From Microbispora catharanthi (lineage in GTDB: Bacteria; Actinomycetota; Actinomycetes; Streptosporangiales; Streptosporangiaceae), in assembly GCF_006334915.2 (NCBI RefSeq), contig NZ_VDMA02000010.1, forward strand, positions 186,001 through 250,000: a DNA stretch of 64,000 bases, written 5' to 3'. Below, one piece after another: positions 1 to 8,071 of the stretch. Below the pieces are notes generated by a model, which ran no database searches, was not told the DNA's origin, and saw only the letters and a list, made by a program, of their open reading frames with translations. Position 1 is the stretch's first letter. Every line of letters begins with the position of its first letter. Position numbers and translations under genes: made by a program.

Positions 1-3000
1 CGCGACCACCCGGCCCGCCGCCGCGAGACGGCGCAGCGCCTCGTCCACCACCGCGACGCCCACGCCGAAGCGCGCGGCGGCCGTGCCGGAGGAGAACGGC
101 CCGCGGGTGCGGGCGTGGCGCGCGACCAGATCGCCGAGCGGATCGGGGGCGGCGGCCCGGCCCGGCCCGCCGGACCCACCGGCGAGGGGCGCTTCGAGGA
201 ACTCGTGCGGGACGCCCACCGGCAACGGCACCCCGAGCGCGTCGCGCAGGCGCCAGGCGTCCTCCACCGCGGCCCATTGCTCGTGGCCCGCCACGCGTAC
301 CCGGATGGCCCGGCGCGCCCGTTCCAGGTCGGCGAGCCAGCCGGGATCTCCTTCGCGGATCGAGACGTCCTGGGCGAGCAGCGGGCCGTGTGAGCGCAGC
401 AGGTCGGCGAGGTCCTCGGCGTCGCGCAACGGCCTGTCCAGCCGCGCCAGCTCCCGCTCGGTCTCGGCGACGACATCCTGGTCGAGCAGCTCCCGCAGGT
501 CGGCCTGCCCCATGAGCTCGGCGAGGAGCGCGGTGTCGAGGGCGAGTGCCTGCGCCCGCCGCTCCGCCAGCGGCGCGTCACCCTCGTACATGAACGCGCC
601 GATGTAGTTGAACAGCAGCGACGCCGCGAACGGGGACGCCTGGGAGGTCTCCACCTCGACCACCCGCACCCGGCGGGCGGCGACGTCCCGCATGAGATCC
701 ACCAGGCCCGGCACGTCGAAGACGTCCTGCAGGCACTCGCGCATCGTCTCCAGCACCACCGGGAACCCGGCGTACTTGCTCGCGACGCCGAGCAGGTGGG
801 CGGCCCGCTGGCGCTGCTGCCACAGAGGGCTGCGCCTGCCGGGCGAGCGGCGGGGCAGCAGGAGGGCGCGTCCGGCGCACTCCCGGAACCGGGAGGCGAA
901 CAGGGCGGAGCCCCCCAGCTCCTCGATCACGACCTGCTCGATCTCCTCGGCGTCGAACACCGCGACGTCGGTCGGCGCGTCCTCGAAGGTGTCGGGCACG
1001 CGCAGCACGACGCCGTCGTCGGAGTGGACGGCCTGGACGTCGACGCCGTACCGCTCGCGCAGCCGCCGCCCGATGGCGAGCGCCCAGGGGGCGTGGACCC
1101 GCGCGCCGAAGGGGGAGTGGATCACCACGCGCCAGTCGCCCAGCTCGTCGCGGAACCGCTCGACCACGAGCGTGCGGTCGTCGGGCACATAGCCCGTCGC
1201 CTCCCGCTGCTCGGTGAGGTAGGAGAGCAGGTTGCCGACGGCGTAGTCGTCGAGGCCCGCCGCGCGGATCCGCTCGCGCGCCGACGCCGCGTCGCCCCGG
1301 CCGCCCGCCCCGGCGGCCGACAGCTCGCGGAGGAACGCGCCGATCGCCCGGCCCAGCTCGGCGGGCCGGCCCGGCGCGTCTCCGTGCCAGAACGGCAGCT
1401 TGCCCGGCTGCCCGGGGGCGGGGGAGACCAGGACCCGGTCGGCGGTGATGTCCTCGATCCGCCATGAGGTCGCGCCCAGCACGAACACGTCGCCGACGCG
1501 GGACTCGTAGACCATCTCCTCGTCCAGCTCGCCCACGCGCGACGCCTTGTCGCCCACCAGGAACACGCCGAACAGCCCGCGGTCGGGGATGGTGCCCCCG
1601 TTGGTCACCGCCAGGCGCTGGGCCCCGGGACGGCCCTGGAGGGTGCCCGTCACCCGGTCCCACACGATGCGCGGCCGCAGGTCGGCGAACTCCTCGCTCG
1701 GGTAGCGCCCGGCGAGCATGTCGAGCGTCGCCTCCAGCGCGCTGCGCGGCAGCGTGGCGTACGGCGCGGCCCGGCGCACCAGCGCCTCCAGAGAGTCGAC
1801 CGTCCACTCGTCGAGCGCGGTCATCGCGACGATCTGCTGGGCCAGCACGTCGAGGGGGTTGCGCGGATAGCGGATCTCCTCGATCTGCCCCGTGCGCATG
1901 CGCTCGGCCACGACGGCCGTCTGGACCAGGTCGCCCCGATACTTGGGGAAGATCACGCCGCGGGACACGGCCCCGACCTGGTGCCCGGCGCGGCCGATGC
2001 GCTGCAGGCCGCTCGCCACGCTGGGCGGCGCCTCGACGCAGGCCACCAGGTCGACCGACCCCATGTCGATGCCCAGCTCCAGGCTGGAGGTGGCGACCAC
2101 CGCGGGCAGACGGCCCGACTTCAGCGCCTCCTCGATCTGGGAGCGCTCCTCCTTGGAGACGGAGCCGTGATGCGCCCGCACCACCTCGGGGATCGCGCCG
2201 CCCGAGGCTCCCGCCTGGGCCATCATCTCCGACGGCATGGCCGGAGGGCCGGTGCGCCGGGCATCCCCGCGCCGGGCGTCAGGCCGTAGGGCGTCCGTCC
2301 GCCCGGTGCCCCCGGGCTCGCTGTCCTCGGGCTCGCTGTCCGCGCGTCGGGCGTCAGGTCGTTCGTGCTGGTCCGACCATTGCGCGTGCAACTCCTCGAA
2401 GGCATCCGACCAGTGGGCCGGATCTCCCGAACCCGGGCTCGCACCCTCGCCCGGCGCGGGTGCGGTCCGCCGTTCCCAGGCGAGCTCGTTGAGCCGGGTG
2501 CACAGGCGCTCCGACAGACGCCGTGAGTTGGCGAAGACGATCGTGGACCGATGGGCTTCGATCAGGTCGAGAAGGTGCTCCTCGACATGCGGCCAGATGC
2601 TCCTGCGGTGCTCCGGCGACTCGCCGTCAGCGCCGGGAGGTGGCGGCGCCAGCTCGGTCATGTCCTCCACCGGCACCACGACGTCGACCTCGATGACCTT
2701 CTCGGAGGGCGGCTGCACGACCGTGGCCGGGCGGGACCCGCCGAGGAACGTCGCCACCTCCTCGACCGGCCGCACGGTCGCCGACAGCCCGATGCGCTGG
2801 GCCGGAGCGGGCAGCAGGGCGTCGAGCCGCTCCAGGGTCAGCGCGAGGTGCGCCCCGCGCTTGGTCCCCGCGACGGCGTGGACCTCGTCCACGATCACGG
2901 TCTCGACGCCGCGCAACGCCTCGCGCGCCTGCGAGGTGAGGATCAGGAACAGGGACTCGGGCGTCGTGATCAGGATGTCGGAGGGCCGGGCGGCGAAACG

Positions 3001-3462
3001 GCGCCGCTCCTCGGCCGCGGTGTCTCCGGAGCGGATCGCCACCGAGATGTCGGGGGCGGGCAGGCCCATCCGCAGCGCCGTCTGCCGGACGCCCGTGAGC
3101 GGGGCCCGCAGGTTCCGCTCGACGTCCACCGCGAGGGCCTTCAGGGGGGAGACGTACACGACCCGGCAGGGCCGGGGCGGCTCCCCGTCGTCCTTCCGGC
3201 CGCGCCGCGCACCGCGGCGGCCGCCGGGCCGCCCCACCTCGGCTACCGGCGAGGCCGGGCGCGTCGTGTGCTCGACGGCGAGGCGATCGATGGCCCACAG
3301 GAAGGCCGCGAGCGTCTTGCCGGACCCGGTGGGAGCGACCACGAGCGTGTTCTCACCCCGCGCGATCGACGACCACGCGCCCTCCTGCGCGGCGGTCGGC
3401 GTCGCGAAGGCGCCGGCGAACCACTCCCTGGTCACAAGGCTGAAGCCGTCGAGCGCACCCAC
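1..3462 (-). CDS. lhr: ATP-dependent helicase Lhr (large helicase-related), 3' end outside window
   Basis: Superfamily 2 DNA helicase of the Lhr family, implicated in DNA repair. 1154 codons are present; the family is about 1500 aa, so the C-terminus lies beyond position 1. Visible in order: Walker A VAPTGSGKT near residue 35, DEVH box (VIVDEVHAV) near residue 190, motif GLSATVRP, then helicase domain 2 with ATSSLELGIDMG and LQRIGRAGHQVG, followed by the winged-helix and Lhr-specific regions. A low-complexity acidic/Arg linker (about residues 335-410) sits inside the helicase core. I chose GTG 3462 because a RecA-NDp-type promoter ends 6 nt upstream, giving a leaderless mRNA, and the protein then begins VGALDGFS, as orthologues begin near LDGF. 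The alternative ATG at 3477 would lie upstream of the predicted -10. Confidence 0.93.
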   Translation of the reverse strand, partial: MGALDGFSLVTREWFAGAFATPTAAQEGAWSSIARGENTLVVAPTGSGKTLAAFLWAIDRLAVEHTTRPASPVAEVGRPGGRRGARRGRKDDGEPPRPCRVVYVSPLKALAVDVERNLRAPLTGVRQTALRMGLPAPDISVAIRSGDTAAEERRRFAARPSDILITTPESLFLILTSQAREALRGVETVIVDEVHAVAGTKRGAHLALTLERLDALLPAPAQRIGLSATVRPVEEVATFLGGSRPATVVQPPSEKVIEVDVVVPVEDMTELAPPPPGADGESPEHRRSIWPHVEEHLLDLIEAHRSTIVFANSRRLSERLCTRLNELAWERRTAPAPGEGASPGSGDPAHWSDAFEELHAQWSDQHERPDARRADSEPEDSEPGGTGRTDALRPDARRGDARRTGPPAMPSEMMAQAGASGGAIPEVVRAHHGSVSKEERSQIEEALKSGRLPAVVATSSLELGIDMGSVDLVACVEAPPSVASGLQRIGRAGHQVGAVSRGVIFPKYRGDLVQTAVVAERMRTGQIEEIRYPRNPLDVLAQQIVAMTALDEWTVDSLEALVRRAAPYATLPRSALEATLDMLAGRYPSEEFADLRPRIVWDRVTGTLQGRPGAQRLAVTNGGTIPDRGLFGVFLVGDKASRVGELDEEMVYESRVGDVFVLGATSWRIEDITADRVLVSPAPGQPGKLPFWHGDAPGRPAELGRAIGAFLRELSAAGAGGRGDAASARERIRAAGLDDYAVGNLLSYLTEQREATGYVPDDRTLVVERFRDELGDWRVVIHSPFGARVHAPWALAIGRRLRERYGVDVQAVHSDDGVVLRVPDTFEDAPTDVAVFDAEEIEQVVIEELGGSALFASRFRECAGRALLLPRRSPGRRSPLWQQRQRAAHLLGVASKYAGFPVVLETMRECLQDVFDVPGLVDLMRDVAARRVRVVEVETSQASPFAASLLFNYIGAFMYEGDAPLAERRAQALALDTALLAELMGQADLRELLDQDVVAETERELARLDRPLRDAEDLADLLRSHGPLLAQDVSIREGDPGWLADLERARRAIRVRVAGHEQWAAVEDAWRLRDALGVPLPVGVPHEFLEAPLAGGSGGPGRAAAPDPLGDLVARHARTRGPFSSGTAAARFGVGVAVVDEALRRLAAAGRVVA

Positions 3463-3468
3463 CTGCCC

Positions 3469-3490
3469 ATCATGCATCGCCCCACCGACA
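3469..3490 (-). promoter_or_regulatory. RecA-NDp (PafBC-type) DNA-damage promoter of lhr
   Basis: On the minus strand the sequence reads TGTCGGTG, eight bases, then CATGAT, followed by GGGCAG and the GTG start. Motif and spacing equal those upstream of recA in this window and the mycobacterial RecA-NDp consensus TTGTCRGTG-N8-TANNNT. The -10 deviates at its first position (CATGAT). Confidence 0.6.
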
Positions 3491-3603
3491 GAAAACGCCG
3501 CGCCGCCATCCCGCCACCAGGCCACAGGCAAGTGCGGGGCAAGCCGGCCCAGGCAGGCTGATCCCGTACGACACGACCACGACCTTCGACGAAGGGAAAC
3601 GAG

Positions 3604-3738
3604 ATGTTCCGCAGGACAAGCCGCACCGACCGGCAGGACCTCGCCCACCAGGCCCGCCTGGCCCGCGAGTCGCGGTACGAGGCGCTGCGGGCGGAACGCG
3701 TGGAATGGGTGAGCTGGCGAAGATGGCTGCTCCCCTGA
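3604..3738 (+). CDS. Small basic/charged protein, 44 aa, unknown function
   Basis: A 44-codon reading frame from ATG 3604 with a good ribosome-binding site (GAAGGG, 8 nt upstream). The product is rich in Arg, Glu and Trp (MFRRTSRTDRQ at the start, WVSWRRWLLP at the end) and would form one charged helix with an aromatic tail. It lacks a signal peptide and any motif I recognise. It is divergent from lhr, and the VOC gene starts 45 nt downstream. Support is the SD and the unbroken frame; no family is recognised. Confidence 0.45.
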   Translation: MFRRTSRTDRQDLAHQARLARESRYEALRAERVEWVSWRRWLLP

Positions 3739-3783
3739 CCCCGGACAGCATGAGATGCCGCCATCAGGCCAAACTTCCTCAGT

Positions 3784-4272
3784 ATGGAAATCGACTACGC
3801 GGCCATCGAGGCGGAGCGCGCGCGGATCCGCGAGCGCTACCTGAGCGAGCGCCGTGCCGCAAGCAGCGCGAGGGGCCTGCACCACTTCGCACTGATCTCG
3901 TCTGACGTCGAGCGGACGATCCGCTTCTACCACGAGCTCCTCGAGTTCCCGTTGACCGAGATATTCGAGAACCGCGACTACCGCGGGTCCAACCACTTCT
4001 TCTTCGACATCGGCAACGGCAATCTGCTGGCGTTCTTCGACCTCCCCGGCCTCGACCTGGAGCCGTACAAGGAGGTCCTCGGCGGGCTCCACCACATCGC
4101 GATCTCGGTGGAGCGGGCGACGTGGGAGCGCCTGCGCGGCAAGCTCGACGCCGCCGGTGTCCCCCACCAGGTGGAAAGCGGTAGCTCGATCTACTTCCAG
4201 GACCCGGACGGCGCCCGCCTGGAGCTGCTGGCCGACCCGCTCGGCGAGATGTACGGCACCCGCGTCATGTGA
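3784..4272 (+). CDS. VOC (vicinal oxygen chelate) family protein
   Basis: A 162-aa glyoxalase/bleomycin-resistance/dioxygenase-fold protein. After a charged 30-residue N-terminal helix the two beta-alpha-beta-beta-beta modules are visible: LHHFALISSDVERTIRFY opens module one and LHHIAISVERATWERL opens module two, ending in DPDGARLELLADP. His in each LHH segment and Glu in RLELLA are the usual metal ligands. The substrate cannot be predicted; the family includes glyoxalase I, extradiol dioxygenases and antibiotic-binding proteins. The ATG at 3784 lacks a clear SD. The gene stands alone and is followed by a strong stem-loop. Confidence 0.85.
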   Translation: MEIDYAAIEAERARIRERYLSERRAASSARGLHHFALISSDVERTIRFYHELLEFPLTEIFENRDYRGSNHFFFDIGNGNLLAFFDLPGLDLEPYKEVLGGLHHIAISVERATWERLRGKLDAAGVPHQVESGSSIYFQDPDGARLELLADPLGEMYGTRVM

Positions 4273-4302
4273 CGCCGTCTCCTGCCGGTGGGCAGCGACC
4301 GC

Positions 4303-4341
4303 GACGCCGCGGCCGGGACGGGACATCCGGGCCGCGGCGTC
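4303..4341. terminator. 12-bp stem-loop between VOC gene and DUF3046 gene
   Basis: Perfect inverted repeat GACGCCGCGGCC (4303-4314) and GGCCGCGGCGTC (4330-4341) with a 15-nt loop and no U-tract, as is common in actinobacteria. It probably terminates the VOC transcript. It ends 11 nt before the DUF3046 start, so it may overlap that gene's promoter. Confidence 0.6.
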
Positions 4342-4352
4342 ATACTGAACGC

Positions 4353-4547
4353 ATGCGCCTCACAGACTTCTGGAACAGGATGCGCCGCCACTTCGGCGAG
4401 GCGTACGCGGAGTCGTGGGCGAAGGACTACGTGATCGCCGGGCTCGGCGGGCGTACGGTCGAGCAGGCCCTCGCGGAGGGCGTGGCGGCCAAGCGGGTCT
4501 GGCAGGCCGTCTGCCAGGAGGTCGACGTGGACCCCAGGCTGCGCTGA
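4353..4547 (+). CDS. DUF3046 family protein
   Basis: A 64-aa protein starting MRLTDFWNRMRRHFGEAYAE and containing WAKDYVIAGLGGRTVEQAL, characteristic of the DUF3046 family that is often encoded just upstream of recA in actinobacteria (from memory). Function is unknown; there is no membrane segment or signal. The frame extends upstream without a stop, but homologues begin at this ATG. CATACT 7 nt upstream could serve as the -10 of a leaderless transcript. Length is normal for the family. Confidence 0.9.
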   Translation: MRLTDFWNRMRRHFGEAYAESWAKDYVIAGLGGRTVEQALAEGVAAKRVWQAVCQEVDVDPRLR

Positions 4548-4696
4548 CACTCCCTGTCCCGCCTACCGGCAGACCGCGCCGGGGGCTACCGCTCGGCGGC
4601 GGTCTCCGTCGACTCCACCCCGTGACCGCGGCGGCGTGATCCCGTCACGTGCCGCTCCGTCCATGAGTCATGCCCTCCGTCGTCCACGGCATCTAC

Positions 4697-4725
4697 TTGA
4701 ATGCCGGTTGAGTGCTTGCTAGCGT
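4697..4725 (+). promoter_or_regulatory. Sigma70-type promoter of the exporter operon
   Basis: TTGAAT (4697-4702), 17-nt spacer, TAGCGT (4720-4725), placing a start site near 4732, about 20 nt before the ATG at 4754, which has the SD GGAGGA. This is one of the best-spaced vegetative promoters in the window. Confidence 0.6.
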
Positions 4726-4753
4726 GTTGAGCAGATGAACACGGAGGAAGCAC

Positions 4754-5185
4754 ATGAGCGGAGACGACTTCACTCCCGATAAGGCTCTCCAGGAGATCGG
4801 GCGCGTGGGGCGGCGGGTCCGGCGTTCCTCGCGCGGGCCCGGACGGGCATACCTGTTCGTGGGACTGGCCACGATGGTCTACTGGCCGGCGATGTTCCTC
4901 GGCGGCCATCCGTTGCCGTTGCTCGCCGGGCTCGGGTGGATCGTCCTGACGGTCGCCCTGTGCGTGTACTGGGTCCGGCTGCGGGTGCACGACCGGCTGA
5001 TGCGGCGGATCAACGGGCCGGTCTCGGCCGCGTACGTGGTGACGATGATGCTGCCGTTCGTCTTCGGCGTCTGGCTGCGGCCCGACCGGCCCACGGCGGG
5101 CTGGACGGCGGCGCTCGTCGCGCTGTCGGTGCTCGCCGGGCTGCCCCTGGTGTACGGCGGACTCCGCGTGATGAGGAACCGATGA
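4754..5185 (+). CDS. Four-TM membrane protein of unknown function
   Basis: A 143-aa protein with a basic, Arg-rich N-terminus (residues 1-30) followed by about four hydrophobic segments: AYLFVGLATMVYWPAMFL, LLAGLGWIVLTVALCVYW, SAAYVVTMMLPFVFGVWL and ALVALSVLAGLPLVYGGL. The ATG at 4754 follows a strong SD. The stop overlaps the next start (ATGA), so it is translationally coupled to the winged-helix regulator and probably part of a four-gene operon with the ABC exporter. This arrangement (small membrane protein, regulator, exporter) suggests a role in export or its sensing; that is inference. Confidence 0.8.
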   Translation: MSGDDFTPDKALQEIGRVGRRVRRSSRGPGRAYLFVGLATMVYWPAMFLGGHPLPLLAGLGWIVLTVALCVYWVRLRVHDRLMRRINGPVSAAYVVTMMLPFVFGVWLRPDRPTAGWTAALVALSVLAGLPLVYGGLRVMRNR

Positions 5186-5490
5186 CGGCTCACCCGCGTC
5201 ACGAGCTCGACGAGATCATCCACGCGCCGGTGCGGCTGTCGATCATGGCGGCCCTGGCGGCGGCGGACAAGGCCGACTTCCGCTTCCTCCGCGACACCAT
5301 CGAGGTCAGCGACTCGCTGCTCAGCAAGCACATCCTCACGCTCGAAGAGGCCGGCTACGTCCGGGTGGAGAAGACCTTCGTCGGCAAGCGCGCACGCACC
5401 TGGCTCTCGCTCACCGACCAGGGGCGTAGGGCCTTCGAGACATACATGGACGTTCTGCGACGAATTGTGGAGGCGACCCCCCGTGCTTGA
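5182..5490 (+). CDS. Winged-helix transcriptional regulator
   Basis: A 102-aa single-domain winged-helix protein. APVRLSIMAALAAADKADF begins the domain, DSLLSKHILTLEEAGYVRV holds the recognition helix, and KTFVGKRARTWLSLTDQGRR is the wing. It resembles the short MarR/PadR-like DNA-binding domain group that accompanies ABC-2 exporters. There is no ligand-binding domain, so it may sense by oligomerisation or simply set operon expression. It starts within the ATGA overlap with the upstream gene and its 3' end overlaps the ATPase start at 5483. Autoregulation is likely by analogy; no operator palindrome was evident. Confidence 0.85.
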   Translation: MTAHPRHELDEIIHAPVRLSIMAALAAADKADFRFLRDTIEVSDSLLSKHILTLEEAGYVRVEKTFVGKRARTWLSLTDQGRRAFETYMDVLRRIVEATPRA

Positions 5491-6361
5491 GATCGACGGC
5501 CTGCGCAAACGCTACGGAGACAAGACCGCCCTCGACGGGGTGGGCTTCACCGTACGGCCGGGCGAGATGTTCGGGTTCGTCGGCGCCAACGGCGCGGGCA
5601 AGACGACGACGATGCGGATCGTCATGGGCGTGCTCGACGCCGACTCCGGCGAGGTGCGCCTGGACGGGCGCCCGGTGACGTACGACGACCGCCGCACGTT
5701 CGGCTACATGCCGGAGGAGCGCGGCCTCTACCAGAAGATGAAGGTCGCCGAGCAGATCGAATACTTCGGGAGGCTCCACGGGCTCGCCCCGGCCGCCGCG
5801 CGCTCGGCCACCGCCGCCCTGATCGAGCGGCTCGGCCTGGTCGAGCGGCGCGACGACGCCGTGGAGGCGCTGTCGCTCGGCAACCAGCAGCGGGTGCAGC
5901 TCGCCGTCGCGCTCGTCCACCAGCCGGCGGTCCTGATCCTCGACGAGCCGTTCTCGGGCCTCGACCCGCTGGCGGTCGACGCGCTCGCGGAGGTGCTCAA
6001 GGACCGCGCCGCCGCGGGTGTGCCGGTGATCTTCTCCAGCCACCAGCTCGACCTGGTCGAACAGCTCTGCGACTCGGTCGGCATCATCTCGGCGGGCCGC
6101 ATGGTGGCGTACGGACCGGTCGGCGAGCTGCGCGAGCGGGAGGGCCGCGGGGTGCTGCGGGTCGTGGTCGGGGACGCCGCGCCCGGCTGGGCCGACGGCC
6201 TGCCCGGCGAGCTCACCCGCGAGGGCGACCGTGACGTCCTGCTGTGCGAGGAGGGCGACGACCAGGACATCCTGCGTACGGCGATCGGGGCGGGCAGGGT
6301 GGAGCACTTCGGCCGCAGGCAGCCGACGCTGGCCGAGATCTTCAGGGAGGCGGTGGCATGA
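5483..6361 (+). CDS. ABC-2 exporter ATP-binding protein
   Basis: A 292-aa ATPase. Walker A GANGAGKTTT lies near residue 38, Q-loop region GYMPEERGLY follows, then signature LSLGNQQRVQLA (LSLGN in place of canonical LSGGQ), Walker B AVLILDEPFSGLDPLA and the H-loop SSHQLD. The C-terminal 70 residues form the DUF4162-like extension typical of drug/Na+ exporter ATPases (NatA group). GTG 5483 was chosen because it overlaps the regulator stop and starts directly with the beta strand LEIDGLRKRYG. It pairs with the permease that begins at 6358 through an ATGA overlap. Confidence 0.93.
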   Translation: MLEIDGLRKRYGDKTALDGVGFTVRPGEMFGFVGANGAGKTTTMRIVMGVLDADSGEVRLDGRPVTYDDRRTFGYMPEERGLYQKMKVAEQIEYFGRLHGLAPAAARSATAALIERLGLVERRDDAVEALSLGNQQRVQLAVALVHQPAVLILDEPFSGLDPLAVDALAEVLKDRAAAGVPVIFSSHQLDLVEQLCDSVGIISAGRMVAYGPVGELREREGRGVLRVVVGDAAPGWADGLPGELTREGDRDVLLCEEGDDQDILRTAIGAGRVEHFGRRQPTLAEIFREAVA

Positions 6362-7443
6362 ACGGCCTGTGGCTGGTGGCCCAGCGGGAGATCCGCACGC
6401 GCGTCAGGACGAAGTCGTACCTGATCAGTCTGGCGGTCAGCGCGGTCCTGGTGGCGGCGCTCGCGTTCCTGCCCAAGGTCTTGGGCGGCGACGACACCTA
6501 CGACGTCGGCGTGGTGGGCGACGCGCCCCCGCCCGCCGCCCAGCTCGCGTACTCCTGGTGGCCGGACGAGGCGGCCGCCCGGAAGGCCGTGGTCGACGGG
6601 GACCTCGACGCGGTGCTCGTCAACGGGGACAAGGTCCTCGCGAACGGCGAACTCGACCAGCGGCTGGGGCTGATCCTGGAGAGCGCCCACCGTGACGCCC
6701 AGATCAAGGCGTCCGGTCTCACGATCACGCCGCTGACGGTGGAGTCGGTCGGCGCGGACGCCCGCTACCAGGGCGTGCGCACCGGCATCGCCACGCTGAT
6801 CGTGATGGTGCTGTTCTTCCTGCTCATCTACTCCTCGATGTTCGTCGCCATGGGTGTGGTGGAGGAGAAGGGCAGCCGCATCGTGGAGATCCTGCTCACC
6901 TCGGTGCGTCCCTGGCAGCTCCTGGGCGGCAAGATCGTCGGGCTGGGCGCGCTGGGGCTGGTCAACCTCGTCGTGGTCATCGCCGCCGGTCTGGCGGCGT
7001 CGTTCGCGACCGGCTTCACGGCCGACCTGCCGCCGGGAATGGGGGGAATCGTGGTCAGCGCGGTCGTCTGGTTCGTGCTGGGCTACGCCTTCTTCTCGGC
7101 GCTCGCCGCCGCCTTCGGCTCCCTGGTGTCGCGGCAGGAGGAGCTCAACACCGTCCTGACGCCGATGACCATGCTCATGATGTTCACCTACCTGACGGCC
7201 TACTTCGCCGCCGTCGAGCCGACGGGCACGGTCGCGCGCGTGCTGTCGTTCGTGCCGCCGTTCTCCTCGATGGTCATGCCCGTGCGTACGGCGGCCGTCG
7301 ACGTGCCGCTGGGGGAGATCCTCATCGCCGGAGCGCTCATGGTCGTGGCCGTGGTGGCCGTCCTGCTGGGCGCGGCCCGCGTCTATCAGCGGGCGGTGCT
7401 CCGCACCGGCGCCCGGGTCAAGCTGGGCGAGGTCGTCCGCTGA
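6358..7443 (+). CDS. ABC-2 type permease (NatB/YhaP-like)
   Basis: A 361-aa membrane protein of the ABC-2 family. It has one N-terminal TM (LISLAVSAVLVAALAFLP), a large extracytoplasmic domain of about 120 residues, then five to six TM segments starting at IATLIVMVLFFLLIYSSMF. The conserved cytoplasmic sequence VEEKGSRIVEILLTSVRPWQLLGGKIVG follows the second TM, a hallmark of NatB-like exporters. Coupled by ATGA to the ATPase at 5483. The substrate is unknown; family members export Na+, antibiotics or peptides. Last gene of the operon beginning at 4754. Confidence 0.92.
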   Translation: MNGLWLVAQREIRTRVRTKSYLISLAVSAVLVAALAFLPKVLGGDDTYDVGVVGDAPPPAAQLAYSWWPDEAAARKAVVDGDLDAVLVNGDKVLANGELDQRLGLILESAHRDAQIKASGLTITPLTVESVGADARYQGVRTGIATLIVMVLFFLLIYSSMFVAMGVVEEKGSRIVEILLTSVRPWQLLGGKIVGLGALGLVNLVVVIAAGLAASFATGFTADLPPGMGGIVVSAVVWFVLGYAFFSALAAAFGSLVSRQEELNTVLTPMTMLMMFTYLTAYFAAVEPTGTVARVLSFVPPFSSMVMPVRTAAVDVPLGEILIAGALMVVAVVAVLLGAARVYQRAVLRTGARVKLGEVVR

Positions 7444-7465
7444 CGGCCGGGGCGCCGACGGAGGA

Positions 7466-7741
7466 TCAGGGGCGCCGGGAGAGCGTACGGCCGATCAGTT
7501 CGGCCGCACGGCCGGGGTCGTCGGCGCTCTCCTGGCCGCCCGGCGCCCACAGGAACATCCAGCCTCCCTTGGCGGGCGTCGCGAAGACGATCGTCTGCCT
7601 GCCGGTGCCCGGGTGCCAGACGGACAAGACCGGATCGTCCGTGCCGAGCAGTCGCGCGGAGAGACCGTGCTCGGGGAGCCGCGCCGCGAGCGCCTCAAGG
7701 CGGGCCAAGCGCTGTCCGCTGTAGTCGCCGGTGCCCGTCAC
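7466..7741 (-). CDS. Small conserved-type protein of unknown function, 91 aa
   Basis: A 91-residue protein starting at GTG 7741, chosen because GGAGGGG lies directly upstream at good spacing. It contains ARLEALAARLPEHGLSARL then alternating strands (VLSVWHPGTGRQTIVFATP, GGWMFLWAPGG) and ends with AAELIGRTLSRRP. The pattern suggests a small alpha-beta fold that may bind a ligand, but I recognise no family. The frame runs further upstream without a good start. It is divergent from recA, sharing the 330-nt control region, and convergent with the exporter permease. Confidence 0.75.
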   Translation of the reverse strand: MTGTGDYSGQRLARLEALAARLPEHGLSARLLGTDDPVLSVWHPGTGRQTIVFATPAKGGWMFLWAPGGQESADDPGRAAELIGRTLSRRP

Positions 7742-7890
7742 GTGGCCCCTCCAGCGGGGAGATCCAGCTTTGCTACAAGGATCGTCCCAGGTCAGCGCGC
7801 TGGCAACCATGGCAGAGTAACGCCCGGGAATGTAACGGCGCGGTTGGTACGCCGTTCGTCCCCGGGTTGGCGGCGGTTCGGGCATGTGAT

Positions 7891-7904
7891 CGAACAGTCG
7901 TTCG
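7891..7904. promoter_or_regulatory. LexA (SOS) box of recA
   Basis: CGAACAGTCGTTCG is a palindromic match to the actinobacterial/Gram-positive SOS box CGAAC-N4-GTTCG. TATATT at 7907-7912 immediately follows and is a near-consensus -10, so bound LexA would occupy the promoter spacer. Confidence 0.9.
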
Positions 7905-8008
7905 GCTATATTGGACTGGTCGCCGCCGGGGTGCGCGCCGTCAGGTCGCCGGGGCGCGACAGGCTCCCGGCCCGCCTTCCGGGGCGGGCTGCGGGAAGCT
8001 CCGGAAAA

Positions 8009-8030
8009 TGTCGGTGGCACCCCGTAGCTT
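8009..8030 (+). promoter_or_regulatory. RecA-NDp (PafBC-type) promoter of recA
   Basis: TGTCGGTG, eight bases (GCACCCCG), then TAGCTT. This fits TTGTCRGTG-N8-TANNNT, the LexA-independent damage promoter known for M. tuberculosis recA and assigned to the PafBC activator. Only the first T is replaced (A at 8008). Predicted start near 8037, leaving a 35-nt leader with SD. Confidence 0.85.
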
Positions 8031-8071
8031 TTCGGTGACCGAGCAGACGACCACCCTTCAGGGGGCACCCA

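Larger units (their letters stand above)
7742..8071 (+). promoter_or_regulatory. recA control region with two damage-responsive promoters
   Basis: 330 nt without a gene. It carries a LexA box with an adjacent -10 (7891-7912) and, 100 nt further on, a RecA-NDp element (8009-8030). Both precede the recA SD (AGGGGG, 8 nt before ATG 8072). The left part also holds the promoter and SD of the divergent gene at 7741. This dual layout matches that known for mycobacterial recA. Confidence 0.8.

Noticed and set aside
2223..2444. Low-complexity stretch in lhr suspected of being a frameshift
   Set aside because: The lhr frame is open throughout and helicase motifs on both sides are in the same frame, so it is a linker.
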